54,650 bases of DNA from Scedosporium boydii. Its lineage: Eukaryota; Ascomycota; Sordariomycetes; Microascales; Microascaceae. The stretch covers positions 1-54,650 of the forward strand of contig NJFT01000257.1 of NCBI GenBank assembly GCA_002221725.1. The letters run 5' to 3'. This document shows positions 12,001 to 24,700 of the stretch, piece by piece (position 1 is the stretch's first letter; each line of letters opens with the position of its first letter). The notes below the pieces were generated by a model. It searched no databases, had not been told where the DNA came from, and was given only the letters and a program-made list of their open reading frames with translations. A program made the position numbers and the translations under genes.

Positions 12001-12775
12001 AAAGAAAAAAAAAAAAAAAAAAAAAAGGGAAATTTCAGTTGCCCAATCTCACCTCATCATTGCCTGCGCCTCGCTTTGAAGGCAGCAGCGCTGAGCCGAC
12101 GGCTTCAATGGAACATTGGAGCGTTCGCTTAATACCCCAGTGGAACGTTGTACGAAGGATACAGCCTGTGCTGCCGAATCTGGGACTCATCTAGACTACT
12201 TGCTAATCATCTCTCCCTCGAGCAATAATGGCATTGTCAAGTGGGGACAAGAATGCACGTGGAAATAATACTCGAAATACTCGAAATGTCATGATATCCA
12301 TTCCCTGGGGACTCGAAGGAAACGTCTATAACGCGCGAGAAGCAGAATCTCTCCACACCAGTACAAATGTAATGAGAGAGAAACGGGAAAAGGAATGACT
12401 TAGGGAAATATGTCCTCCCCTATGGTATACCAATCATGAAAGTACACGGACCGTCTAACCAAACGAATCAGAAAACGAAGGGATAACAGAAAAGAAGTAA
12501 ATGAAGTAAGAAATAAAATAAGAGAAAAAAAATTCCACAAAAAAAGGCCACCCGAAATTCCCAGCAGATCAAAATATACTTCGTACCCGAATCCGATATC
12601 CATTCCCAGAAGTGCCACAACTCCGACCTCCTATCGTCTCTCCCCATGAGGGTAAAATCCGTCTTCGCTCGTCTGTCATAAGAAGGGGGCAAAATGAATG
12701 AATAAAGAAAAGTAAAAACCCAGAAAAAAGAAAGAGTGTCATCTTCGTACTACATCCTCGTAGAACTTGCCCAAC
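6026..12775. other. 6.7-kb gene-poor stretch
   Basis: The gap lies between the convergent 3' ends of the genes at 5113 and 12776. Many overlapping short frames occur on both strands (up to about 158 codons at 7452-7928 minus), but none shows a domain, signal peptide or credible splice chain. One frame at 6583-6852 plus (MAQAKKEEANMQREK..., about 88 codons) has hydrophilic, protein-like composition but no support. The stretch contains a perfect 16-bp palindrome at 9976-9991, TACTTCGTA-type words at 10360, 11716 and 12577, and an A-rich tract at 11974-12026. No tRNA or 5S rRNA was recognised. Confidence 0.5.
11974..12026. repeat. (GAA)n / poly(A) tract
   Basis: Several GAA units run into an almost pure A tract of about 30 nt. 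It is a low-complexity microsatellite within the gene-poor stretch. Confidence 0.85.
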
Positions 12776-14512
12776 TCAGATTGAGCCCCGCCCGGAATGG
12801 TGATGCGTGTAGTATTGGCTGCCGACTAGCTCATTCGCTGGATGTTGAGGAATGGTTGGAGTCTGGAGAGTGTTGTTGTCGCCTTCGCTCTCACAGTCCA
12901 TCTCTGCACTAGCCTCGTCCATCGTTACCCGGCTTTCGGCTTCTCTGTACAGATTCTCTCTTTGCGCCTCTGTGAGCTCAACCTTATCCATGGGATAGGA
13001 CTGCATCTGTTGCGAATCCAGACTGATCTTGGCGCCGATGCGCCCACGGTCTTTTGCTCTTCGTCGAGGTCGAATTTTGGTCGCCGCGTCCATAGTAAGG
13101 CTTTCGAGACCCATTTCGACAAGCTGACACTCGATGTTGCTCGCATTAAACCCGAGATTGGAGCCGCCTCCTCGCTCGTTGAATTTGGTAGCTATTCGCT
13201 GGTATCTCTCCTTCTCGTCCTCGTAGAATATGTCTCTCAACAGATCGACCTATACGCCATACATAATTAGACTCAAGTCTTTAAACAGAGCGGTTCAGAG
13301 AGAGGGGCAGAATCGGTTCTCTTACATCCTTTTTGGGCCAAATGACCCATTTCTGCTTTGCCCGTGTAAGTTTCATTTGTAGAGCTGGCTTCTCAGGCTT
13401 CTTGCCAAAGCGTTTGGCAAAAGCAACCGCGATGGCATCCCACATTGTTTTACCCTTCATGTCCTCATGTTTCATCCGCAACTCCAGTAAATACCTCTCT
13501 TCGTCAGGAACGCCAATTCTCAACTGGATCTGGTCACTTAGTTCCGTCGGCGCTTCGAATGGGGAGGTGGGGCCACGGGCAACCCGGGTGGTCTTCTCAA
13601 CACGGTTCGTGCTGACCCGTGGCTTGGGTTCGCTGGGCTTCTTCGCCCGGCGAGGTTTGGCGCGGGAGCTTTTGGGGCTGGCAGCCGACTTTGTGTAGGC
13701 TGGAGAGGAGGTATACGGCGAAGGGACTTGGTCAGCGCCGGGGCATTGCGGCTCCAGGGGAGGTTCTGCCGTCTGCGGTGGGGGGAGGGGAAGGGCTGGC
13801 TGAGCCATGGGCACATGGGCGGCGAGTGGGGGGTGCTCGAGATGTTGATGTTGGCCCTCAGGCTGCTGCTGGTGAGGTGTTCCCATTAGGGAATGCGGTT
13901 GGATACTCGGAATAGGGTAAAATGAAGTCATTGGCTCCATTGACTCGTCCTGATCTGAAACTCCACTCGCCGACACACCGAAATGACCATAGTAGGGCGG
14001 TCCTGGAGGCTCGGGGATGTCCTCTTGATGGGTATAAGCCATGGCAAAATGGTCTTCTCCTTGGGGATGGCCGGCCGTGATTGGCGAACCACATTGGCTG
14101 GTATTCGCACTCATGTCGAAGGCCGGTTGCCAGAACATCTGCGAGGTGGCCGGGGGTGTGGGCTGCTGAGAACCCGGTCCAGTGGGAGAGCCGTTATAGT
14201 GGTGGCCCAATTTCGCTGTATGTGGCATGGGGGGCGAGCTTGTCGATGAGATGGGTGTTAGAAGATGGGGTTCGCACGAAGCTGGGTATCCAAACGGGGA
14301 GACCTAGAAACGTTTGAACTCAAAATGTTAGGAAAGGCTCTGCTGGCTTACAAAGTAGAGATCGTTCTACTCACAGCTGCGGTATAAGGAACTTCAGGGT
14401 AGGTAGAGATAACCAGGGGCGCAGGTGGCCTGGGACACTCCGGGATAGGTGATTTTAGGCCGTGACAGTCCTGGTGCGCGCTCACGGGTATTATATAGGT
14501 CGGTTCTGTCAT
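12776..14512 (-). CDS. Pro/Gln-rich nuclear protein with Myb/SANT-like region
   Basis: Exons 14512-14375, 14303-13326 and 13249-12776 give 529 aa; both introns are about 70-75 nt, phase 0, with GTGAGT/TAG and GTAAGA/TAG ends. The first 270 residues are low-complexity (Pro, Gln, His, Ser) and look like an activation or disordered region. A basic patch around 255-290 (SRAKPRRAKKPSEPKPR) resembles a nuclear localisation signal. Residues about 310-365 (EERYLLELRMKHEDMKGKTM followed by W, then KQKWVIWPKKD) and about 373-415 (VDLLRDIFYEDEKERYQRIA) look like two helical Myb/SANT-like units. A second basic patch, RPRRRAKDRGR, follows. This suggests a DNA- or chromatin-binding regulator. I cannot name it, and the Myb assignment rests on pattern only. 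Its 5' end faces 13.5 kb without a recognisable gene, which is unusual for a fungus but known for developmental regulators. Confidence 0.8.
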
Positions 14513-17500
14513 GACTGGAAGAACAGAGGGTTTAGAGCAGGAGGAGAACGAGGGAGAGCTAGGGAGATCTCAGAGAGATGGTAGGAAGGTGGAGTAAGAT
14601 GGGGATGGCTCGTGTGTGGATATATATATGTATATTTAGACGTATATGTATGCGTTCATATATGGGAAGAAGGCGCAGCTGTGCGGCAATGTTGCCTGCT
14701 TGCCTTGGACAGAAGTCTATGAAGAAGGGTATGAAGAAGGTCAAGAAGAATGATAAGGAGCTAGAGAAGTAGGGGTGAGGGAAGTGCAGTGGTTGAGGAA
14801 GTTCCTTGATAATGAAAGATGGGAACCGGAGGTGGATGTTGCTGGCGACTTATAGGCAAGGAGCCAAGGAAGAAGAGAGATGGGGTCATAGGTAAGTCAG
14901 CCTTTCAGGTCGCGGCCCAGATCATTGGGAAGAGAGGTGTAAAAAAGAAGCCCTATAGAATGGGATTGTGGATGAATTAAGTAGTAGGAGGTCGATTAAG
15001 GGCCACCCGTTATTCGGGGAGCAGATGTATCCATCGAGACACAGGGTGGTATCAGGCACCTTGGGGGTGGATGGATGAAACCCGAACAATATCAGACAGA
15101 AGAGCGAGTCTAAGAGCGAGAAAAAGAAAGGAAGAGAAACATAGAAGGGGAGAGGTCAAGAGCGAGATTATTCAAGTGGTCGTCTAGGGAAAGAAATTCG
15201 AGGAGACGTAAAGGAGCACAGGAACAAGCAAAGACATGGAGCAGAGTACATCGGCAAGTGTTGCCCAGAGCTAGTTCTAGAGGTACACCCTTCATACCCC
15301 CCTACCTACCCCATGGTTAACTGGGCCAAGGGAAGACCTCAATGACCTGGGCTCATCTCTGAGGTAGTATGTACTACGTACTGTAGAAGAACATTCACCT
15401 AGGCAGGCAAAGACAGGCATTGAAGTGGAGGGGGTAAGGGAGCACAGCTTAAAGGCCTGGTACAACCCTCCTGCCTCGGTAGAAGTGGAGGTACACGTAA
15501 AGGGTACATCGGAATGTACTCTTGCGGCATCGTTCCAGCACTGCAACAAGTCTCCCACCTGGTGCTCCCTGACCCAGAAGAAGCAAAAGACCTTACAGTA
15601 TACTTCGTACCTCAATTAAGCGCCGACCTGCTTGTCAAGTGGTCCCCTACGGTTTACGCAACTGCAACTGGGGGAGCAGGCAAGGTTGTCTTGCACCCCC
15701 TCCAACAGGAGATCTGCCCTACTTTACATCGTACCTGGTTTGTAAGAAGTACGAGCTGTGCTGCTGGGGCACGGAATATGCTGCAGTATACAATACATTA
15801 CATCGATGGGCCTTGACGAAGTCTACATCAGGGAACCCAGGGTGGGGGGTGCGAATGTGCAATGTGGAATGTGGCAGTGGCCCTCTTTGGTCATTGTCGA
15901 ACGTACTAAAGGGTACCGTCGCGAACCGGAAGCTTGAGTACTCACATCGGCATGGCGGATTGATTTTTATTTGTGCAGATGGTCTTCGAAGAAGGAGGGA
16001 AGGGGAAAACCCTCATGTTTGGGGTGGTCCCTACCTCGTATGGATTCGTCACTAACCAATTCAGCCAGAGGGGTCTCTCTAGCAAAGCCAGATGATTGCA
16101 CAAGGTGCAGCCAGGTCTTGGCCAAGGTGTGGCAGGACTCGAGCCGAATGCTACAACGGGGTCGAGGTCAATGTACAGGGTATGAGTACTCATGGACTGT
16201 TTGTGTACCCCCGAGTTAAGTACACGATCAATTGTGGTCACACTCCAGAGGAACATCAATTACAGTGTATTCTTCCGATTGTGCGACGACAAGGAACGCC
16301 CTGGTTTCTGACATTTCCACTGCTCCCATGCTGTGCTGGTCTGGTCTGGTCTCATCCCTCATCTGCTGCATTCTCCCACACATCCACTCCGTTAGCACAT
16401 TTCTGAGTTCGGGTGCTGCTCAGAACTTGACAAACTTCGCCCCGGCCTGTGGCTTGAGCGTTTGGGGTGGCACCGTGGACCTGAATTCGCCAGGCACGAA
16501 ATCTTTGGGGGAGGGAAGGAATGGATCGACGCGAGACTTTGGGTTTAACGTCATGGGCTCAGGTTGCTAGATGACTTTCAAAAACAATAGCTCAATTGAT
16601 CATTAAATCTTTGCTGGGTAGCGCGAGCATTTGCTTGTAAATTGGCGTCATTTTATAGTGCAGTAGTACATCTCAAATTACGTCGATGCTGAAGTATGGG
16701 CTGGGTTGAATGGAAAAAAGAGGGAAAAAAAAATCTTTACACCATCGAAGAATGAACGTTTGGCTCTCCGCAAGTATCGCAATTAGGGGAGTTGGAGAAA
16801 AGAACGCCTGCCGCTGCTTGACTTCGTCGCTCCCTCGACCTTGTCAGCGGAAGAGAGACTCGAGGCCGGCCTGCCTTTTCCGTTGACAAATGAGGACGAT
16901 TGGACCTCACAATCAGACTAAGTCGATTTTCCCGAGGTCTCGATCTTGATCGCCGTGACATGAACTGCGGAAGGAAGATTAGTGTCTGATTGACACTACT
17001 ACGACTTCGTAATAGTGTGCTTCAAGGATCCTGTTTGTATTCGAGTGGGTACGTTACAGGCCCTAGGACGAGTAGGATGTTACGACCTGGCTTTTGTGTA
17101 ACACGGCACCTCTGTGCGCCTTGCCTCGTCCCATAAAGCTACCATGATGGTCCTGCCATATAACAGCGACATTAATAAAGCCAGGTACTCCAGACCTGAC
17201 AGTCATGGTTTCAACATACTAGCACCTCCCGAGGGAAAGTGAGGAAATCGGAACGCAGTATACTCGGTCCTGGGGCTCGCTACAGCACGGAGCGGATCTT
17301 ACACGACCTGAGATTTACACAGGTAGAGTAATGCCTACTTGCCCTTTGTACCATTGTGGGAATTCCCCACCTGCCCTCAGAAAATTGCTTGATTGTTCCT
17401 GTGTGATACGTGTACCTGACCTTAGTGGTGTGGCGTCGAACTTGGTGGCACATTTCAAAGTCCTCAAAAATCCTCCCGACAATTCTGCAATCCGTCTTGC

Positions 17501-18118
17501 CGAACTTTCCAACACCAGGTGCCGAGTCGATGGACGATCGGGACCGGGGAGTAGAAAAGCATCTAGTGTCTGGCGCCGATTTGCTGTAAACGAGGATAGG
17601 ATATGACGAGGAGGCTTGGACGGACACGGCACCCATTGCAGTCTTGCGTCCTGGTGTTTAGGTACTTGTACTTGTACCTCAAACAATCTGCCGCTCAAAC
17701 CCCCTTCAATCCTTCACTTTAGAGGAGGAAGGGATTTCCCGGATTCTCCCCCCGCCCTCGTCCCTACCAGGGCTCGCTTTCTTCTCTCCCGCCTTATTTT
17801 TCGAGGTGGTTGCTACTTGTATTGTTATTTGGTGTGTGAATTATTGTTTGGGACTGGAGTGATGGCTAATGATTATTAAGGCCCAGGGGTCTCCCTTCCC
17901 CTTCTCATTATGTTGCACTCTCTTGACAGGTATTCTTGTGACTGGACATTCGTGTCGCACAATCCAGCAGAAGCAGAACGGGAGGAGCGGATAAGATTGA
18001 TGATGAACTGTCGCACTACATCAGGAAGAGAAGGGAGGCCTGAGGCGTACATACGGAGTACATGTAGGACGAAAGGCGTCGACGTGCGAGGTAAGACGAC
18101 TTGGTGATCGCCAGAGAA

Positions 18119-18180
18119 TTTTTTTTCTTTTTTTCCCTTTTTTTACTTCTTTTGGTCTTTTCTTTTTTTGCTTTACTTTT
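18119..18180. repeat. T-rich low-complexity tract
   Basis: About 60 nt are dominated by T with scattered C and G. It is one of three long A/T homopolymer-like tracts within 700 bp. Confidence 0.8.
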
Positions 18181-18580
18181 CCCCCCTCATTGATAACCAA
18201 GAGGGGTTCGGAACAAGAACCAAGCGGAAAAGTACCGACGTGGACGTGAGTACGTCGGAAAGTCAATGGCCCGGGATTCTAGTGACTCCATCTCTCTCGC
18301 CAAGAGTTCCTCCTTCCAGATTCAGATTGAAAATATGACAATCGCATCTCCTGTACTCTGCTGCAGTCGCAGTTGCAGTCGCTCTCTCTTGTCGGGCCCA
18401 GGTCCAGCCCCGGGAAATCGTGGATGCTTAGCTACGAAGTACCCCGAAGGCCGGGCCATTCATAGGTACAGGTTTGTCCTAAGTATTGGTGGCACGGATA
18501 TTCGATCTCTTCTCCCCATCCGAGTTGGGCCTATCAGCTGAAGAGAGGACATGCTTAACCTCTCTCCTTCCTAGTCTCTC

Positions 18581-18636
18581 ATTCTTTTTCCTCCGAAGTT
18601 TTTCTTTTTTCCTTTTTTCTTTTATTTTTATTTTTG
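18581..18636. repeat. T-rich low-complexity tract
   Basis: Pyrimidine/T tract of about 55 nt. It lies 125 bp before an A tract on the same strand, so the two could pair in RNA or in single-stranded DNA. Confidence 0.8.
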
Positions 18637-18760
18637 CTTGAGATGCCCCCTAACACTAATGGCATCGATACTCCGATTAGAGTCGTCTCTCGCGGGGGTC
18701 TCAAACTCCTGGAGAGGCGGGGCCAAAGAAAAAAACGTTGCAAGCCAAAAAAAGTAAGGG

Positions 18761-18783
18761 AAAAAAAAAAAAAAAAAAAAAAA
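18761..18783. repeat. poly(A) tract
   Basis: Twenty-three consecutive A bases, preceded by shorter A runs from about 18727. Confidence 0.85.
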
Positions 18784-21700
18784 CAAAAATCGGAATGTCG
18801 AGTGTGCCTGCGTTGTTTGTCAAGGACCAGGGCCCCCTGCCATCCGTGGCATGGCAGGAAATTTGATTTGCTCGGGGAATGTGTCGATTCCTGGTAGTGT
18901 ACTTCGCGCATATGATGTATGGAGGTTTTAGTGGGGGTGAGGATGGTACCCTCCAAAACCCCATGAAGATTGCTGTCATGGTTTTCCACTCTCAGTCAGT
19001 GTAGATTTTTTTTTTGCTTTTTCCTGCCTCGTGTTCCATTTTTTGTGTTTTGATGGTTCTATTTCTTGGCCACGGAGTTTATAGCGAAGGGCTAAGAGTA
19101 ATATGGTCTCGCCCCAACTCTCGCAAGATATCGACAGGGCAGCGCACTTAACGCCCGGAGATAGAACCCAAATTCACTCCCGGAATTAACTTTGTGTGTG
19201 TGGGTGGTGGCAGGCTGGCGGAAAACACCCCACGAGTCGTTTCTCCTTCAGGATATAATGCTCCGACTTTCCTGTTGAGAAAATGAGGACCGAAGGGTAT
19301 TCTTACATGCTGTTAATTATTCTATTGGACACTGAAGTAAGGCCTTCTTCGATATTTACGAAAAACCTATTGGTTGCCATTGGGTCAAGTGTCGGGGTGC
19401 CTCCAGCTCTGCACACCCAGGGTTCTTGAGAGGGGAGTTTCCATTTTTCTGCGAATATATTAAAATTTTTGGTCCAAATTTCTCGCATCTGCCTTGCATT
19501 TACTTCCCATTTGTACAGCTGTCTAGTATTGTATGGAATACGACCTTGACTCTTGGGATGGATTGGTACATACATCGATCAACCACACTACGACGACGGC
19601 TTGGTCTGATCATCCAAAATTCCCCGCGTCCTAGTTTACTTCATCCAGGAGTATGAGTTGTAATGACAGCTGGACTTAGAAGGCATCCCCTCGTCTCCCA
19701 CCTTTATCCTGGAAGGAGAAAACGCGCAAGGGCACGCTCGAAATCTAATCGTCTCATCTCGGCACAAGGTCACGTCCTTTTTTCTGTTTGTACAGACGGA
19801 AAGAGCGACCTTCGTTCCGAAAAGGTGCCTCAAACGGTCCAAACCTACCCCCCAGTACAATTGTCGCGACTTTGCAATTGCTGCGGGTCCGAAGACAAAA
19901 GTACACAGTGTTTCAATTTGCCATGGTACATCACACGTTCATAGCCCACTTTCTCATGCGGTCGTACTTTCCCGGACCAGTCATGTCCCTTAAATCGGTC
20001 GAGGGGGTGCGTCTGAACCAGACTGTCGGGTCCTCGGTCAACAGGGGTTGTCGAGCTAAAGCAACGATCAGCAGACATTTTCATTGGGCATGTGAGAGCC
20101 GAAAGGTGGGTCTCTAAACCACACAGCCAATGAACAGTGGCTTGGGGAGTACTTCGACTGTGGTACTTTGCTTGGCCAAGCTGTGGCTTCCCCATACGCG
20201 CGCGTCAACCAAGGAAGGAGCCTGCTGATTGGCTCTCTCTGCGGAATCTCAGTCGTGCCTTCACAACTCGTCACCAACGCACAGTCTGCTGATGCAGCAC
20301 ATCACTCGCCCCTTCTTCGCCCATCTTCCCCATCTCGCCCAACAATGAATTGGCGCCGTTTGTGTCTCGAGAACTTTTTTGAGCGTCCCATGTAAGTGAA
20401 ATGGAGATTGATCACTTTCTCTCTTTCTCCATCCGCGCGTCCGCGCCTGTTACTATGCTGCGAGGGGGCCTTTTGGCCCCCCTCTCTTCATTCAATCTCT
20501 GCTTGTCATTGATCCAAACAGCCGCCCACGGCCAACACAGCCAAGCATGATGTGACCCTCAGATTTCAGTGGCTTGCGCTCCCTACCAGCAGCATAACTT
20601 CATGCTGTTGGCGAACCCGACGGTCTGGGTCCATCACCCTCGGGCACAACTCGGCGATGATATTAGCCTCTTTTCAGAAGGGGCTCTTGTCCCTGCTCGC
20701 TTTTTCCCACCATCAGGCCTGCCCCGCCTATTGATGTTGTCTGGCGCCCTGCTCTTCCCGCTGGTCTGAGACAAGATGTGCATGGTATTACGTCCAAGTC
20801 ATCCTATTCTTCCGTCCAAGCGCGGTAGCCTTGAGATTTGCTCAATACTTACACCGCTGCGAGATGAAATCGACCAATGGCACTTCGGTAGAGCGATGAT
20901 TAGAGATGGTGTTTGGCGACCGAGATTGGTCAGTATTGCACTAACACTAGATTCACCGCCCTTCACGCAATGGTGTGGATACACTATGGCAGCAAAGCAT
21001 CTTCTGCCCACCATTCAGACTCCATCCCGTACCTCCTCCAACAATAGGACAGATCTATTGCTGAAGTCTAGCCCAACCCACCGCTGCACACCTTCGCCAT
21101 GAAAGGGATAGTTTGTCCCTCACGACAGAGAGGGGTCTCTCTCGACCATCCACACCAAGTCCGGCTCACAGAACATTAATTGCTCCGCGCTTAGAGAAGA
21201 TGATCTTGACAGGACCGTGAATGTAGATCCTGGTTTGCCCCGACAAGACGAGAAGCATCTCAAGCCGCGCGCATCTCGCGGTCGTAAGAGCCTGCACAGC
21301 GTCAAAGGGAGGCCTCTTGCATCTATCGTGAGTATCAAAATCGGCCAGCATCATTATGCTTTGTTTCCCGCCATCTGCGTGATAAGATGAAAAAGCCGAG
21401 AATTAAAAAAAGAAAGAAAAAAAATCTAGAGTCTCGAAGTTTCGAGTGTCGGCGAAACCCCTGACCCCTCCCAGCTGCTTAATTTCATGCACTTCTCCTG
21501 CATTGTTTGCCCTTCCGCCAAACACAAACGTCCATACGTAGCCATAAGACGTACCCGACTCGGATGGAGAGACAGCTGCTCTTCTCATTATCGCCCCGGA
21601 GGAAGTCATCACAAAAATGAAGCGAGTCAAGACACACTGGGGAGTCACAGGCGGTCGGTCCATGGCGCACTTCGGCGACCGGCCAGGCCAAGGTTTGCGG

Positions 21701-24700
21701 GGTGTGGAGCCAGGGTAAAGGAAGGATTGGAGATTCGAAGTTCTATTCCTCCCGGCTTCGCCACATTCACGCATTAGATCAAGGGGTCGCTTGAAGACTA
21801 AGCACACAATGATTCGCACGACCGGCTGCAGGTGCTAGTTTAGTTTTCCTTGTCTCTACTTCCTGGCGTGTTTGCTGTGCGTATTGGAACCCCCCCCCCC
21901 TTCTTTCATCAAGGAAACCAGGCCGCTTGCTCCCGGACCTTTCAGGGCAAGCACCCAATGGGGCTAGCCAGGCACACGCTACCTTTCCATTGACCGAAGT
22001 GGGTGGGCAGTTCCACGAATATGGGGAAACTGACTCTGGTCTCTACTTCCGAAGCGTTTGAGGGTGGTGTGCTCAAAGGCTGTAGTAGTGTTAGTGTATT
22101 AACCGTGAGGAATTGCCCTCCATTCTCAGGCCTGGTGTGCTGCGCAGTTTCTGTATTCTGTTACATTTGGCCCATCCCTCATTCTCCTAGAGATCGATTT
22201 ACAGTTGTATAACACGCGGCACGACGGTCTGGATATTATTCGATCGCGCTCCTTTCGGTCAAGGATTTCTGGATACGTGGTAGAATCCAATCCGCCGCTA
22301 GGCGAACCAGGAACCTTTGTCAATGCCGTTTATCGGCCTCCGCATGGTGTGACAACAAGATTGTATATGCTACGCCGCCTTGCCAGTGCGCAGAGCCATC
22401 CGTGGATCATCACTCGCGAGTCTGTTCTCTGGCAGCACTCCACAAGAACCCTGGGGCAGCTCTCCGAGCTCTGCCGTGTGCAGGCATTCCCCCTGTGGTG
22501 TGCCAGCCTATACAGAGCAGGTTCCTGCTTTCCGACGGAACCTGGTAATAGCAGCTCCACCCTCCATATCACTGATGGTTCGATATACCCTCGCCCGCGT
22601 TCGCATGACACCCTGCTGGTGTCACACCGTTGAAAACTGCGCGTTGCCGAGGCAGATTCGAACATTCCCTGCCTCTTGCAGAGCGCATATTGCCAACAAG
22701 GGATATAGAGAGAGAGGCTTTTACGAAGGTGGAAATGGGCGCTGATCGGGCGCTTAACATCCATCGCGTTCTCGACGGGGAGGGCCAAGACGACGCAACC
22801 CATGCACGGGGTGGTGTAGGCGGAAATTCTTATGCCTGCATTTTCTTTTTCGATTTCCCCTTTAGCCATTAGGGTATCTATGTGTTTCAAGGAATGGGTC
22901 CAAGTCGGGAAAGGAGGTGCCGCCGTCTCCGCCGTTCTCCCCGCTTATCTTGGGAAGTTGGATGCACCTTCCGTGCTATTGCCGATACGAGTTGGTGTAT
23001 GAAGCCATTCGAGAAACGCCGACTACGACGATGAGGCGATATCATGCGCATTCTCGCGGTGCTTGCGCTTGTGATGGCGGAAAGGCGCGGTGATTCACGA
23101 CAGCTTGGCGCCATCTACGAACCGGGCACTCCCAATAGCCGCTCTTACGTGCGTAGTAGGCGCAAAAAAATGCATCGCGCATGCCACACGACGCACTTGG
23201 CAAGATTTACCCCCCTCTTCTGCTCGTATGAAGCGCTAGCATTCCTCGTGGGATTGGCCCCCGCGTTCATGTACAAACGGGATGTTGTGATGACGATGAT
23301 GGGTTGGTAGCGCGATTCAGGGTTTGCTGTGAAGTTTGTCCTGAAAAGAGTGCCGCACCGACAGCTGGGGTTGGGTGGAAGTGTTACTCTAACCGGTTTA
23401 GTAGGCATGTGCCCAACGTGCATGCATGATAGCGACGGCGGCGAACATGCAGGAATCGACCAGTGGGAAGCATCGGTGTATCGTCTCACGGAGCCGTGGT
23501 TTTTTCCCTTCATTGCTTCGTACCTGTTTGGCACACTCGTTTTATGCGGGACAGATGCGAAAAGGGATGTTGCTGACACGCAGCGGCAGCAGGTACGATA
23601 AAACCATGCCAACCAGACCTCTTGTTGCCGATGTGACAATCTCGCAGACTTGGGAAAGGAGCTGCAAGGTAGCATTCTTTCTCGACACAAGCGCCGAGTT
23701 TCCCAACTTGTCGGGGGCGGAGGGAGTGCATGCGCTACCATTGGAAACATGCAGGTCCCCCAGGACAAACAAATCCAACATCAATCACCCTGCTATTACC
23801 GCGAAGGGACAATGACAATGTGTGTGTGGGTGGTGTGTGTATACGTGGAGCAATTGCTACGGTGCCAAGTTTACGGCCCCCTTCTCCCAAGCAAACAAGA
23901 TTTGGGTTGGTGCAAGAAAAAAGGAAATGGAATAATAATGGGGTCATTGCGAAGAGCCGCGTCGGTCGGAGAGTGTGAGAGGATAAGCGACGGGCTTCTC
24001 GGTTATGGAGACGCGGGCCTGAATGCGACCGCCTACCGGGGTGATCAATCGACTGGGCTGACTCGCCCACCCACTTGGGAGACGAGAAAGGCGTGCTCGA
24101 CTTTGAGCGGATTAGGTATGCCGAATTGGCATCTAGGCCGGCCGGCTGTTGGAAGGACCGCAGCGGATCTATTCTTTCGACATTGATGGAAAGTCGAACT
24201 GTCGGCCGTGGCTTGTGGCGGAGCTAGTCTGCATTTCGATGTGGTCGCCATTGTCAAAGCAGAGCACTGCCGCTGGTTGGTCTCCGACTCGGTCTTACAA
24301 AAAGTAAAGGTCGGGCCATTGGGCTCCCAACTTGGGGATCTGAAACACGTCCTGACCTTGCGCCTCGTTCACTCCGCATGGCGAGGCTTGGCTTGGTGCA
24401 GAATCCAGGTTCTTCGAGCCTCCCTGGGAGGAACTTTGTGGCTGAGGGACGGCAAACCAGGCCATTCTCGGTAGGAAACCAACACCACGAGGCTCGCATT
24501 TCGCATAAACGAGAATCAGGAAAAAGTAGCAAGCACAAAAAAAAGTAACCCTTGGCTCAAATCGATCTAGTCCCGTCGACCAGTCTCGTGGGCACCAGAT
24601 TAGAGTATCGTGTGGCGTTCCCTTTTTGCCCAACTCGGACACTTTTTTTCTTTTTTTCAGCCCCCAGAGACGAAGGATTCAGGAAACCGATTCACGTATA

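Noticed and set aside
22650..22690. tRNA-like B-box (ATTCGAA) near 22666
   Set aside because: No acceptor stem, A box or cloverleaf could be formed around it on either strand.
22205..22890. Overlapping 142-codon plus and 186-codon minus frames
   Set aside because: Long open frames on opposite strands over the same DNA with Arg/Ser/Cys-rich composition suggest chance lack of stops. Neither has motifs.
23145..23768. 207-codon minus-strand frame in the gene-poor stretch
   Set aside because: Longest frame in the 13.5-kb stretch but Cys/Ser/Pro/Arg-rich, lacking any domain, and overlapped by several antisense frames.
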